From the NCBI GenBank assembly GCA_002471195.1, contig DKPN01000061.1:792-64791 (forward strand): 64,000 nucleotides of DNA. Reading direction: 5' to 3'. Below, in pieces: positions 37,701-47,181 of this stretch. Each line of letters begins with the position of its first letter. Within the stretch, counting starts at the first letter, position 1. This stretch comes from Bacteroides sp. UBA7333. Its GTDB lineage: Bacteria; Bacteroidota; Bacteroidia; Bacteroidales; Bacteroidaceae. The position numbers and the translations under genes are program-made. The notes beneath the pieces are model-generated. The model did not search any database. It saw only the letters and a program-made list of their open reading frames with translations, and was not told the origin of the DNA.

Positions 37701-37983
37701 TACCGATCAAAACAACATTCAAGTGAGTGACCGCTTTGTGCAAAATGGAGCATATCTACGTCTGAAAAACTTACAAATAGGTTTCAACTTACCGAGCAAT
37801 ACTAAATTGGCACGTTATGTGAAAAACGCTCGTGTTTATGTATCAGGCGAAAACTTGTTCACAATCTCTAAATTAAGAATCTACGATCCTGAAGCGGTAG
37901 GTAGCGCCAACAACGAGTATGGTGCTGGTAAAACTTATCCGATGTATAGAGTATGGTCGGTAGGTTTAGAGATGACATTTTAA
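34780..37983 (+). CDS. SusC-family TonB-dependent outer-membrane transporter (PUL C)
   Basis: A 1067-residue SusC-type importer. The signal peptide ends around residue 23 (KGFAQ), followed by the carboxypeptidase-regulatory-like domain, the signature EVVIVGFGTQKKINATGSV, plug motifs IRGVGSIGEG and IENISVLKDAAAAAIYGSRA, and the barrel ending WSVGLEMTF. It is paralogous along its whole length to the SusC at 666, with long identical stretches such as the plug and SFSLGWNIA region. The PUL C copy uses more C/G-ending codons. Paired with the SusD 24 bp downstream. Confidence 0.95.
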   Translation: MKNKILLIIGCFILLCSAKGFAQSINITGTVLDDFSEPLPGASVSVEGTPGGTITDLDGHFSIHVPNTKSVLVVSFMGYQTQKITVGNQKNIKIQMKDDAKLIDEVVIVGFGTQKKINATGSVKTIGNEVLESRPVGNAVQGLQGTIAGLNITNDAGGALGQEMNINIRGVGSIGEGSNSKPLILIDGMEGDLSTVNPNDIENISVLKDAAAAAIYGSRAPFGVILVTTKGGDKGLMINYKGNVRLSQPISVPKMVDSYTYALMVNDAFINAGGSAQFGQSQLNKILQYQNGQLAHGIGPVEGQNDWMWGQRSWGNTDWYDVYLKKVSTSQEHNMTLSGGGDKVTYYFGANYLDQAGLFNYADERYQRLVLNGKVNVKFNKIISMNWTSRLVSTENGKPTALNDLFFHNLGRRSPLMPLYMPNGEYNKESMIGSIQDGGRIISKNQALSNQLAFLIKPLKDWNINLEVNNRLENPRGTRQFKKLYYSRPDGTQEPYAVLEGVANKFEVRDNGTFLIQPAAGENAYEKTLGHVNYLNTNFYSDYSKTYGRNYFKVLVGMQTERYSTETNRMASNDILLDDRPFISPTASNVLVSEKKGKWTSVGFFGRINYSFADRYLAEMNLRYDGASRFPTDKRWAVFPSFSLGWNIAEESFWKPMANIGFEYLKVRGSYGTLGNQNTSSFYQYYQQMNSVNGSLVLGGQQGSILPVYAPFTTNLTWEKIENAGVGVDFGFFNNRLSGTYEWYQRTTRDMLGPSVALSGIFGGKAPKTNTAEMRTRGWEFEITWRDRINKDFNYSITATLSDYQSEVTKYDSPDGNLDNWYSGKKFGDMWGYQVLGIAKSDQEMEEYLKKHSQAQIGTNWGGGDLMYKDLDNNGSVDGGSRTVDNHGDLSIIGNSTPRYAYSFTLAAQYKFIDFRAFFQGIGKRDLFFKDSATFFGFTSPWQRSLYTDHLDYFRYAGSELCANMDDPYYGRLRTDQNNIQVSDRFVQNGAYLRLKNLQIGFNLPSNTKLARYVKNARVYVSGENLFTISKLRIYDPEAVGSANNEYGAGKTYPMYRVWSVGLEMTF

Positions 37984-38007
37984 TAATGATTTAAGTTAGC
38001 AGTAATT

Positions 38008-39915
38008 ATGAAAAAGATATATTCATTATTCGCACTATTAGTTGTAGGAATTGCCTTTAGCTCGTGCAATAATTTCTTGGATTGTTCACCCGAAGATTTC
38101 GGTGATGAAACCTCTTATTTTAGAAATCCAAATGACCTGAAAATGTCGGTTAACACTTTCTATTCAATTCTTCCGAGAATGAAAGAGAATAATACCGGTG
38201 TATATTCAGAAGATAATTTGAGTGATAACCAAATGGGTACAGGCCCTAATGCAATGTTTTATCCGGGCGATAAAAGAACCGTACAGCAAGGTAGCTCAGA
38301 GTGGAAGTTCGAGAATCTTCGTGGGATCAACTTCTTTATAAATAAAGCTGAAGAGAAAAAAGCTGAAGGTAGCCTAACGGGTTCTATCGATTTGATCAAT
38401 CATTACATAGGCGAAGGTTATTTCTTTAGAGCTTACGATTATTTTCGTCTTTTGATCAACTATGGAGATGTGCCTATCTTAACAAAAATGGTTCCTGATA
38501 ATCCGTCATTGATTGCCGATTTAACTAAACGCAAGCCTCGCAATGAAGTGGCTCGTTTTATATTGAGCGATTTAGATAAAGCCATTGAAATGATGTTGTC
38601 TAACGCTCCTGAATCGGGTCGTGTTACCAAAGATGCTGCGTTAGTGTTTAAAGCACGTGTGGCACTTTACGAAGCTACTTGGGAGAAATATCATGCAGGT
38701 ACATGTTTTGTGCCCGGTAACGAAAAGTGGGTAGGAAACGGTTATACCGAAAACTTTAGCTTTCCTGCAGGAAGTGCTGAGGCCGAAATTAACTTTTTCT
38801 TAGATGAAGCGATTCAGGCAGCCGAACAAGTGGCATCGACTCGCTCTTTGGATAACAATTATATTGCCATGTTCAATAGCCTGAAAGAGTTTCCTAATAC
38901 CTCTGAAGTAATATTGGCACGTTATTATAAATCGAGTGTGATTACACACAGTTGTTCGAACTATTTAGGACGTACAGGTGCTGGAACCGGTATTACGCGT
39001 GCTTTGGCAAATAGTTATTTAACGAAGAATGGTTTACCTATTTATGCCAACAATAACGATCAATACAAGGGCGATTTAATGCCATTTTATGAGATGATAA
39101 ACCGTGACGAGCGTTTTACGTCATCGATTAAAGGTGGCGGTTTAATCTATAAAGATGAAGAGCAAACCGATACTTTGGCTTATTTCCTACCTCAAGTTAC
39201 ACAAACCGGTGCCGAATCGGCTACAACAGGTTACCAAATCAATAAGTGGGTAAGCTATGAAGAGGGTCAAGATGTCTATACGCAAGGTACATCGGCTACT
39301 CCTATCTTCCGTGCTGCTGAAGCCTACATTACTTATATCGAAGCTTATTACGAGCGTTATGGCCGTTTGGACGATAAATGCGATACTTACTGGAGAGCGC
39401 TGCGTCGTCGTGCGGGTGTTGAAGAAAATTATCAAGTAACGATCGATAATACCGATTTGGCACTCGAAAACGATTTGGCAACCAAGTGGAAAGGGGCATT
39501 TATCGATCCTACACTTTACAACATTCGTCGCGAGCGTCGTTGTGAGTTTATAGCCGAAGGTTTACGTTTTAACGATTTGCGTCGTTGGAGAGCTCTTGAT
39601 AACATGGTAAATTATCAAATAGAAGGTATCAACCTATGGGAGTGGATGCACACCTTATATAAAAAGGGATCATTGGCCGAAGGTATTGTTTCTCAAGCTG
39701 GTGTTTCAAATTACTTACGTCCTTTACAAAGAGTGGCTACTAGTTCGGCTTATTTTGGATACAACTTCCCAAAACCTCACTATTTGGAGCCCATTCCAAT
39801 TTCTGAATTTATTTTGAATACAGACAAACTAACAGGAAAAAGCACCTTATATCAGAATCCGGGATGGCCAAGTGATGCTGATGGTACTGCCGACTATAGT
39901 TACGACTGTGATTAA
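38008..39915 (+). CDS. SusD-family surface glycan-binding lipoprotein (PUL C)
   Basis: A 635-residue SusD/RagB lipoprotein with the signal peptide ending AFSSC (Cys20). Characteristic stretches include YFFRAYDYFRLLINYGDVPI, RRERRCEFIAEGLRFNDLRR and the C-terminal NPGWPSDADGTADYSYDCD. It is paralogous to the SusD at 3915. A terminator-like hairpin follows 15 bp after the stop codon, separating the transport part of PUL C from the downstream sulfatase-GH20-GH2 genes. It would cap the SusC encoded immediately upstream. Confidence 0.95.
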   Translation: MKKIYSLFALLVVGIAFSSCNNFLDCSPEDFGDETSYFRNPNDLKMSVNTFYSILPRMKENNTGVYSEDNLSDNQMGTGPNAMFYPGDKRTVQQGSSEWKFENLRGINFFINKAEEKKAEGSLTGSIDLINHYIGEGYFFRAYDYFRLLINYGDVPILTKMVPDNPSLIADLTKRKPRNEVARFILSDLDKAIEMMLSNAPESGRVTKDAALVFKARVALYEATWEKYHAGTCFVPGNEKWVGNGYTENFSFPAGSAEAEINFFLDEAIQAAEQVASTRSLDNNYIAMFNSLKEFPNTSEVILARYYKSSVITHSCSNYLGRTGAGTGITRALANSYLTKNGLPIYANNNDQYKGDLMPFYEMINRDERFTSSIKGGGLIYKDEEQTDTLAYFLPQVTQTGAESATTGYQINKWVSYEEGQDVYTQGTSATPIFRAAEAYITYIEAYYERYGRLDDKCDTYWRALRRRAGVEENYQVTIDNTDLALENDLATKWKGAFIDPTLYNIRRERRCEFIAEGLRFNDLRRWRALDNMVNYQIEGINLWEWMHTLYKKGSLAEGIVSQAGVSNYLRPLQRVATSSAYFGYNFPKPHYLEPIPISEFILNTDKLTGKSTLYQNPGWPSDADGTADYSYDCD

Positions 39916-39930
39916 ATAATCTAAGCAAGA

Positions 39931-39964
39931 GGAAATGGTCCTATATTAATAGATGATCATTTCC
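39931..39964 (+). terminator. Terminator after the PUL C SusD gene
   Basis: A 10-bp stem GGAAATGGTC / GATCATTTCC (one G-U pair) with a 14-nt loop is followed by CCTTTCTTTT. It lies just after the SusD stop codon, so the three genes beginning at 40112 are likely to have their own promoter or depend on read-through. Confidence 0.65.
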
Positions 39965-40111
39965 CCTTTCTTTTAGCAATATATGCGTTGTTAAATAGTT
40001 TATTTTTAGATGTATAAATTGCCTTTTATGATATATATGTCCATCGAATTCTTTAACTTTATGAGTGATATGGAGTAATAGAATTTAATGGAGCGCTAAA
40101 TTTTTCAATCA

Positions 40112-41707
40112 ATGAATACAAATTATCTGAAACAATCTTATATACTTTCTGGTATATCGACACTTGTTTTATCATCTTGTCAGTGCAATGCACCTAAAGC
40201 TAATGATGCACTCAACATTGTTTACATCATGACCGATGACCATACCGCACAAATGATGAGCTGCTATGATTCTCGTTATGTAGAAACTCCCAATCTCGAT
40301 CGAATTGCTAATGATGGCGTGCGCTTTACAAATAGTTTTGTGGCCAACTCTATTAGTGGTCCTAGTAGAGCCTGTATGCTTACCGGTAAACATAGTTGCG
40401 AAAATAAGTTTTACGACAATACAACTTGCGTTTTCAATGGCGAACAACAAACTTATCCTAAGCTTCTTCAAAATGCCGGCTATCAGACTGCAGTAGTAGG
40501 AAAGTGGCACCTAGAAAGCCTACCTACAGGTTTCGATTATTGGGAAGTAGTACCAGGACAAGGTGACTATTATAATCCCGATTTCATTACTCAAAACGGA
40601 ACCGTTGTTCAAAAAGAGGGATATATAACCAACATCGTAACCGATATGGCTATTGATTGGATGGAGAATGATCGTGATAAAGATAAACCATTTTGTTTGT
40701 TGATTCATCATAAGGCGATACATCGTAATTGGATGGCAGATACTTGTAATCTGGCATTATATGAAGACAAAACATTTCCATTGCCAGACAATTTCTTCGA
40801 TAATTATGATGGTCGTATAGCTGCAGCATCGCAAGAAATGAGCATTGCTAAAGATATGGACTTGATTTATGATTTAAAAATGTTGCAACCCGACAAAAAC
40901 TCTCATTTAACACCTACTTATAAAAAAATGATAGGCCGAATGAATGAAGAGCAACGTGCCGCATGGGATGCTTTCTACAATCCAATCATCGAAGACTTTT
41001 ATAGCACAAAACCATCGGGAAAAGAGTTGGCCAATTGGAAATATCAACGCTATATGCGCGACTATATGAAAACGTTAAAATCTCTTGACGATAATGTAGG
41101 ACGTGTATTGGATTATCTGGAAGAAAAAGGTATGTTAGAAAATACATTAGTTGTATATACCTCCGATCAAGGTTTTTATATGGGCGAACACGGATGGTTT
41201 GACAAACGCTTCATGTACGAAGAGTCAATGCGTACACCTCTTATTATGCGTTTGCCAAAGAAATTCGATCGTAAGGGGGATATCACTGAGTTAGTTCAAA
41301 ATATTGATTATGCACCTACTTTCTTAGAATTGGCAGGCGTTGAAGTCCCAAGCGATATTCATGGACAATCGATGGTGCCATTGTTGAAAGGCGAGAAACC
41401 TAAAGATTGGCGTAAAGGTTTGTATTATCATTTCTACGAATATCCTGCCGAGCATATGGTAAAACGTCATTTCGGGATTCGTACACACGACTATAAGTTG
41501 ATTCACTTCTATGACGATGTTGATGTATGGGAACTTTACGATTTACACAATGACCCTACCGAAATGAACAATGTATATGGTGCACCCGAACATGAGCAGC
41601 TAACTGATTCATTGAAGAGAGAATTATTAAAACTACAAAGACAATATAACGATTCGGTCCATTTAGTGCGTACCGAGCCTAAATATCTAAAAGAAATAGG
41701 TTTATGA
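40112..41707 (+). CDS. S1-family sulfatase, N-acetylglucosamine-6-sulfatase-like
   Basis: A 531-residue sulfatase. The N-terminus VLSSCQC looks like a lipoprotein signal, so it may be membrane anchored, unlike the sulfatase at 28655. Metal-binding IVYIMTDDH, active-site S-G-P-S-R (Ser82 to formylglycine), ACMLTGKHS, GKWHLE, the IHHKAIHRNW segment, YTSDQGFYMGEHGWFDKRFM and HFGIRTHDYKLIHFY are all seen. This layout, with MGEHGWFDKRFMYEESMRTP, is typical of S1_11 GlcNAc-6-O-sulfatases of Bacteroides, giving a likely role in desulfating 6S-GlcNAc of mucin, keratan or heparan. Its stop codon overlaps the GH20 start (ATGA), so the two are translationally coupled. A maturase (anSME) is required from elsewhere. 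Confidence 0.9.
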   Translation: MNTNYLKQSYILSGISTLVLSSCQCNAPKANDALNIVYIMTDDHTAQMMSCYDSRYVETPNLDRIANDGVRFTNSFVANSISGPSRACMLTGKHSCENKFYDNTTCVFNGEQQTYPKLLQNAGYQTAVVGKWHLESLPTGFDYWEVVPGQGDYYNPDFITQNGTVVQKEGYITNIVTDMAIDWMENDRDKDKPFCLLIHHKAIHRNWMADTCNLALYEDKTFPLPDNFFDNYDGRIAAASQEMSIAKDMDLIYDLKMLQPDKNSHLTPTYKKMIGRMNEEQRAAWDAFYNPIIEDFYSTKPSGKELANWKYQRYMRDYMKTLKSLDDNVGRVLDYLEEKGMLENTLVVYTSDQGFYMGEHGWFDKRFMYEESMRTPLIMRLPKKFDRKGDITELVQNIDYAPTFLELAGVEVPSDIHGQSMVPLLKGEKPKDWRKGLYYHFYEYPAEHMVKRHFGIRTHDYKLIHFYDDVDVWELYDLHNDPTEMNNVYGAPEHEQLTDSLKRELLKLQRQYNDSVHLVRTEPKYLKEIGL

Positions 41708-44010
41708 GAAAATTCGCATTCATTATAATACTACTCACAACTCTTTTTAATGTTGAAATAGATGCGCTTAATACCAACATCGTGCCACAACCATTGAATA
41801 TGGAAGTGGGCGATGGCCAATTTATCTTTACTGACGAGACTAAGTTTGGTGTTGAAAACTCAATGCAAGAACGCATTGTAGCCAACTTTATTGAACAACT
41901 GAACAGAGTTTCGGGTATTCAACCTAAAGTAACCCGCAAACACAAAAAGGCGCATGTTAAGTTGCGTACCAACAAAACTCTAAAAAGCGAAGCCTATTCA
42001 TTAGATGTAACTCCTGCTACAGTAGTGATAGAAGCTGCCGACGATAAAGGGTTTTACTACGCGATGCAAACCATTCGTTTGCTGTTGCCGGCTCAAATAG
42101 AAAGTGCTGCATTGGTGCAATGTACATGGGCCATTCCGGCAGTGAAAATTCAAGATGAACCGCGTTTTGGTTATCGCGGCTTAATGTTAGATGCTTCGCG
42201 CTTTTTTATACCTAAAGAAAATGTGCTTCGCATTATCGACTGCATGGCTATGTTGAAACTTAACAAACTTCATTTTCATTTGATTGATGATAATGGTTGG
42301 CGCATTGAAATAAAGAAATACCCTAAACTAACCGAAGTCGGTGCATGGCGTGTGGATAGAGGTGATCTTCCTTTTCCGGCACGACCTAATCCAACAGCCG
42401 ATGAACCAACTCCTATTGGAGGTTTCTATACACAAGATGATATTCGTGAGATTGTGGCTTATGCCGATCAACGTCATATAGAGGTAATTCCTGAAATTGA
42501 AATGCCTGCACATACCAATTCATCATTGGCTGCTTATCCTAATTTAGCTTGTCCGGTAGTGAACCGCTTTATTGGTGTGCTTCCCGGTGGAGGAGGTAGT
42601 CATGCCGACATTATTTATTGTGCTGGAAACGAAGAGGTCTTTTCTTTCTTAGAAGATGTTATCAACGAAGTGATCGAACTTTTCCCTTCTAAATACATAC
42701 ATTTAGGAGGCGATGAGGCATGGAAGTCTAATTGGAAAAAATGTCCTCTTTGTCAACAACGCATTAAAGAAGAGGGTTTGAATTGTGAAGAGGAACTTCA
42801 GGGCTATTTCATGCAACGTATGGCTCGCTATGTACGCCAACAAGGCAAAGAAGTAATGGGATGGGATGAACTGACCAATAGTAAACTTCCAGAAGATGTG
42901 ATCATATTTGGATGGCAAGGATATGGCAATGCTGCACTGAAAGCCGCCGAACAAGGACACCGCTTTGTGATGACTCCGGCTCGTATTATGTATCTTATCC
43001 GTTATCAAGGTCCACAATGGTTTGAGCCTGTTACCTATTTCGGAAACAATACTTTGAAGGATGTGTACGATTACGAACCGATCCAAGCTAATTGGAAACC
43101 CCAATATGCCGATCTTTTGATGGGTGTACAAGCATCACTTTGGACCGAGTTTTGTAACTCTGCAGAAGATGTTGATTATTTGGTGTTCCCTCGCTTGGCT
43201 GCTTTGGCAGAGGTAGCTTGGTCGCCAAAAGATAGTAAAGATTGGGCCTCTTTCTTAAAGGGCTTAGATAAATACAATGAGCATATTGCATTAAAAGGCG
43301 TAGGATATGCCAAGTCTATGTTTAATATACAGCATACGATTATTCCCTCAAATAATCAAGTGAATGTAGCCTTAGAATGTATCCGCCCCGATGTAACCAT
43401 ACATTATACTTTGGATAACTCTGAACCAACTGCAAACTCTCCTGTATATAACAATACACTCAGTTTCGACCAAGCCGGTGTATTAAAATGTGCAACCTTT
43501 GCGAGTGATAATAAACAAGTAGGACAAACTTTGGTACTACCTATCAACTGGAACTTAGCTACCGGAAAAACAATCATTAGTGGCAATACAGCTACAAAAG
43601 TGTTGACCAATGGTATACGCGGTAGTTTGAAACAATCCGATTTTGAATGGTGCTCGTGGGAAAAGAGCGACTCTGTTTCGTTTGTTGTCGATTTAGAAAA
43701 AGAACAACCTATCCAGTCGTTTACTATTGGATCGGTAACCAACTACGGCATGTCTGTGCATAAACCTGCATCCATTGTAGTAGAGGCCTCTAATGATAAT
43801 ATAAACTATCATAAAATTGGAACAGCACAATACGAAGATGCACAAATTTTCGTTCCTGGTAATTATATAGACGATTGCGAGATTGAGATAGCACCAAGTA
43901 GTGCTCGTTATTTAAGAATCACTGCTAAAGGTCCGGGCAAATCGCCACAGTCGCATGTACGTGCCGGACAAGAATCTCGTGTTATGTTCGACGAAATTAT
44001 TATTAATTGA
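41704..44010 (+). CDS. GH20 beta-N-acetylhexosaminidase with C-terminal CBM32-like domain
   Basis: A 768-residue secreted GH20 enzyme. Signal peptide (to about 22), GH20b domain (about 25-150), catalytic barrel (about 155-510) with FGYRGLMLDASRFF, HFHLIDDNGWRIEIK, EVIPEIEMPAHT and the catalytic pair in HLGGDEAWKSNW (D337/E338), a chitobiase-type beta domain (about 540-610) and an F5/8 type C/CBM32-like sandwich to the end. It removes terminal beta-GlcNAc or GalNAc. The 4-bp overlap with the upstream GlcNAc-6-sulfatase-like gene suggests that desulfation and removal of the same sugar are linked. The GH2 gene begins 26 bp downstream. Confidence 0.93.
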   Translation: MRKFAFIIILLTTLFNVEIDALNTNIVPQPLNMEVGDGQFIFTDETKFGVENSMQERIVANFIEQLNRVSGIQPKVTRKHKKAHVKLRTNKTLKSEAYSLDVTPATVVIEAADDKGFYYAMQTIRLLLPAQIESAALVQCTWAIPAVKIQDEPRFGYRGLMLDASRFFIPKENVLRIIDCMAMLKLNKLHFHLIDDNGWRIEIKKYPKLTEVGAWRVDRGDLPFPARPNPTADEPTPIGGFYTQDDIREIVAYADQRHIEVIPEIEMPAHTNSSLAAYPNLACPVVNRFIGVLPGGGGSHADIIYCAGNEEVFSFLEDVINEVIELFPSKYIHLGGDEAWKSNWKKCPLCQQRIKEEGLNCEEELQGYFMQRMARYVRQQGKEVMGWDELTNSKLPEDVIIFGWQGYGNAALKAAEQGHRFVMTPARIMYLIRYQGPQWFEPVTYFGNNTLKDVYDYEPIQANWKPQYADLLMGVQASLWTEFCNSAEDVDYLVFPRLAALAEVAWSPKDSKDWASFLKGLDKYNEHIALKGVGYAKSMFNIQHTIIPSNNQVNVALECIRPDVTIHYTLDNSEPTANSPVYNNTLSFDQAGVLKCATFASDNKQVGQTLVLPINWNLATGKTIISGNTATKVLTNGIRGSLKQSDFEWCSWEKSDSVSFVVDLEKEQPIQSFTIGSVTNYGMSVHKPASIVVEASNDNINYHKIGTAQYEDAQIFVPGNYIDDCEIEIAPSSARYLRITAKGPGKSPQSHVRAGQESRVMFDEIIIN

Positions 44011-44035
44011 CCTATCCTATTTAAAACAAATACAA

Positions 44036-47000
44036 ATGAATAGATCTGTTATCACCAGCTTATTGCTGACTTTTTTACTTCAATCATTCTCAATGTTTAC
44101 GGTTGCTCAAAACGAGCTGCCCGAGTGGCAAAGCCAATATGCCATTGGGATGAATAAACTCGCTCCACACGCTTATGTGTGGCCTTATGGTAGTGTTGCC
44201 GCTGCCGAAAGTGGCAACTATCGTCAGTCGCCTTACTATATGTCGTTAAACGGCAAATGGAAGTTTAATTGGGTGCAAAATCCCGATAATCGTCCAGTCG
44301 ACTTTTATAAACCCTCTTACTTTACAGACAACTGGGCCGAAATCAATGTGCCCGGCAACTGGGAGCGCCAGGGATATGGTACAGCTATTTACGTAAACGA
44401 GAGCTATGAGTTTGATGAGCCTCTGTTTAATTTCAAAAAGAATCCTCCTTTAGTGCCACACGAAACCAACGAAGTGGGTTCTTACAAACGTACGTTTACG
44501 GTTCCTGCCGATTGGAAAGGACGTAGAATTGTGTTATGTTGCGAAGGGGTAACCTCTTTTTATTATGCATGGATCAATGGTCAGCTTATAGGCTACAATC
44601 AAGGCTCTAAAACCCCTGCCGAATGGGATATTACCTCTTTCTTGCAAGATGGAGAAAATACCATCGCTTTAGAGGTATATCGTTTGAGTGCCGGTGCCTA
44701 TTTAGAGTGTCAAGATATGTGGCGCATCAGTGGTATTGAGCGTGATGTATATCTTTATAGCACACCACAGCAATACATTGCCGACTATCAAGTGGTTTCG
44801 GTTCTCGAAAAAAACACCTACAAAGATGGTTTGTTTCATCTTGATGTGTTGGTAGATGGTGCAAGCAAAAACAGTGCTGTTTTATTTTATGAATTGAAAA
44901 ATGCCGAAGGTCGCAACGTGCTTCAAGGTAACGAGAAGATTGAAGCCAATGCTGCGGCAAAAACTATCCGCTTCAAACCCGAAACCATTAAAGATGTATT
45001 GGCTTGGAGCGCCGAAAACCCTCAACTATATACGTTGATTGTAGGATTGAAAAATCAAGACGGAAGTATCACCGAAGTTACGGGTTGCAAAGTTGGTTTC
45101 CGCACATCGGAGATTAAAAACGGTCAATTCTGTATCAATGGTGTTCCGGTTTTGGTAAAAGGGGTCAATCGTCACGAACACTCTCAACTAGGTCGTACGG
45201 TAAGTCGCGAATTGATGGAGCAAGACATTCTTTTGATGAAGCAAAATAATATCAATACGGTTAGAAACTCTCACTACCCAACGCATCCCGATTGGTACGA
45301 ACTATGCAACCAATATGGTTTGTATATGATCGATGAGGCCAATGTTGAGTCGCATGGTATGGGATATGGTCCTGCATCGCTGGCAAAAGATTCTACTTGG
45401 CTGACAGCACACATGGATCGTACCCGTCGTATGTATGAGCGTTCTAAAAATCATCCTGCTATTGTAATTTGGTCGTTAGGAAACGAAGCCGGAAACGGTA
45501 TCAATTTTGAGCGTACTTACGACTGGTTGAAATCGGTTGAACCCAATCGTCCTGTTCAGTATGAGCGTGCCGAAGAAAACTACAATACTGATATCTATTG
45601 CCGCATGTATCGTAGCGTAGATGTCATCAAAGACTATGTGAAACGCAGTGATATTTACCGTCCGTTTATTCTTTGCGAATACCTTCACGCGATGGGTAAT
45701 AGCTGTGGTGGAATGAAAGAGTATTGGGATGTTTTCGAAACAGAACCGATGGCGCAGGGTGGATGTATTTGGGATTGGGTAGACCAATCGTTCCAAGAGA
45801 TTGACAGTGTAGGTAAATGGTATTGGACATATGGTGGAGATTACGGACCGGCCAACGTGCCTAGTTTTGGCAATTTCTGTGCCAATGGTCTTGTCGGTGC
45901 CGATCGTAAACCTCATCCACACATGCAAGAGGTGAAAAAGATCTATCAAAACATCAAATCGAAGATGATCAATGTAAAAACATTGACCGTAGAGGTGAAA
46001 AACTGGTACGATTTTACCAACTTGAACCAATATACTTTGCACTGGAACATTACTACCGATAATGGAACTGTAGTAGCGCAAGGCGAAAAAACGGTTGACT
46101 GCGCTCCGCAACAAACCGAACAAATCAGCTTTAACAAGCCAGCTTATCCGAAAGGAACCAAAGAGGCTTTCTTGAATTTGAGTTGGACTCCTAAACAAGC
46201 TACAGCATTGGTAAGTGCAAATCATGAAGTTGCTTACGACCAATTTGTGTTGCCGGTTGCAAAAGCTGTTTACAAACCCCTAAAGAGCCAAGCTGTATCG
46301 TTTCAAGTAAACCAAGCAACAGGTGCTTTGGAATCGATCACATCAAATGGAAACGAATATCTTGCAAGCCCTATAGTGTTGAGCCTATATCGCCCTATTA
46401 CCGATAATGACAATCGCGATAAAAACGGTGCGAAAATGTGGAAAGATGCCGGATTGAACGAGCTGACACAACGTGCTGTTCAGGTAAAACAAGGCAACAA
46501 TCAAGCTACAGCTAAAGTCGAAATATTGAATGCAAAAGATAAGGTGATAGGTGTGGCCGATTTCATTTACCGCAAAGCTAACAATGGCGGTGTAACCATA
46601 CAAACAACTTTCACTCCCGATACTACTATTGTGAAGTCGATGGCACGTTTAGGTTTGACATTCCAAATGGCCGATCAATACGATCAAATCACTTACATGG
46701 GACGTGGTGATATGGAAACTTATGCTGACCGTAAAGAGGCGGGCAAAGTAGGTACTTATAAGACTACTGCCGACCGCACTTTCCATTACTATGTAACACC
46801 ACAAGCTACCGGAAATCGTACCGATACTCGTTGGATGGAACTTACTAATGAAGCGGGCAATGGTCTGTATTTCACATCGAATGCATTGTATCAATTTAGT
46901 GTGCTTCCATACTCGGATGCTACTATCGATAAAGCAAAACATTTGAATGAACTTTCGAAAGATGGTAATGTAACCGTTCATCTGGATGCCGAACAAGCAG

Positions 47001-47098
47001 GTGTAGGTACTGCAACTTGCGGTCCTGGTGTGTTGCCACAATACTTGGTGCCGGTTGCTACTAAATCATTCGAATTTACAATATATCCAGTTAAATAA
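44036..47098 (+). CDS. GH2 beta-galactosidase
   Basis: A 1020-residue secreted GH2 enzyme. ATG 44036 was chosen over the in-frame ATG 43955, which lies inside the GH20 gene and lacks a direct signal peptide. Domains run: N-terminal sugar-binding jelly roll (NVPGNWERQGYGTAIY), Ig-like domain, TIM barrel with the acid/base in WSLGNEAGNG (E484) and nucleophile in ILCEYLHAMGN (E548), then Ig-like domain and a large beta-gal small-chain domain (TYMGRGDMETYADRK). Size and domain order match LacZ-type beta-galactosidases. Periplasmic removal of beta-Gal from LacNAc or core-1 units fits its neighbours GH20 and the sulfatase. A strong terminator follows the gene. Confidence 0.94.
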   Translation: MNRSVITSLLLTFLLQSFSMFTVAQNELPEWQSQYAIGMNKLAPHAYVWPYGSVAAAESGNYRQSPYYMSLNGKWKFNWVQNPDNRPVDFYKPSYFTDNWAEINVPGNWERQGYGTAIYVNESYEFDEPLFNFKKNPPLVPHETNEVGSYKRTFTVPADWKGRRIVLCCEGVTSFYYAWINGQLIGYNQGSKTPAEWDITSFLQDGENTIALEVYRLSAGAYLECQDMWRISGIERDVYLYSTPQQYIADYQVVSVLEKNTYKDGLFHLDVLVDGASKNSAVLFYELKNAEGRNVLQGNEKIEANAAAKTIRFKPETIKDVLAWSAENPQLYTLIVGLKNQDGSITEVTGCKVGFRTSEIKNGQFCINGVPVLVKGVNRHEHSQLGRTVSRELMEQDILLMKQNNINTVRNSHYPTHPDWYELCNQYGLYMIDEANVESHGMGYGPASLAKDSTWLTAHMDRTRRMYERSKNHPAIVIWSLGNEAGNGINFERTYDWLKSVEPNRPVQYERAEENYNTDIYCRMYRSVDVIKDYVKRSDIYRPFILCEYLHAMGNSCGGMKEYWDVFETEPMAQGGCIWDWVDQSFQEIDSVGKWYWTYGGDYGPANVPSFGNFCANGLVGADRKPHPHMQEVKKIYQNIKSKMINVKTLTVEVKNWYDFTNLNQYTLHWNITTDNGTVVAQGEKTVDCAPQQTEQISFNKPAYPKGTKEAFLNLSWTPKQATALVSANHEVAYDQFVLPVAKAVYKPLKSQAVSFQVNQATGALESITSNGNEYLASPIVLSLYRPITDNDNRDKNGAKMWKDAGLNELTQRAVQVKQGNNQATAKVEILNAKDKVIGVADFIYRKANNGGVTIQTTFTPDTTIVKSMARLGLTFQMADQYDQITYMGRGDMETYADRKEAGKVGTYKTTADRTFHYYVTPQATGNRTDTRWMELTNEAGNGLYFTSNALYQFSVLPYSDATIDKAKHLNELSKDGNVTVHLDAEQAGVGTATCGPGVLPQYLVPVATKSFEFTIYPVK

Positions 47099-47123
47099 TT
47101 TAGGTAGATTTTTATTAGTTAGA

Positions 47124-47166
47124 AGTGTGACCCGAAATGAGTTTGTACTCGTTTTCGGGTCACACT
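47124..47166 (+). terminator. Intrinsic terminator of the PUL C plus-strand genes
   Basis: Perfect 14-bp stem AGTGTGACCCGAAA / TTTCGGGTCACACT, loop 15 nt with a further small pairing, followed by GTTTTT. It lies 25 bp past the GH2 stop codon. Confidence 0.9.
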
Positions 47167-47181
47167 GTTTTTATGCATTAA

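Noticed and set aside
43955..44035. Upstream ATG start for GH2 inside the GH20 gene
   Set aside because: It would add 27 residues in front of a clear signal peptide; ATG 44036 is the natural start.
45476..46243. Antisense open frame of 255 codons inside GH2
   Set aside because: It lies wholly within a well-supported enzyme gene, lacks any recognisable domain, and arises from codon structure of the sense strand. The same holds for the other antisense frames inside SusC, GH20, protease and HTCS genes.
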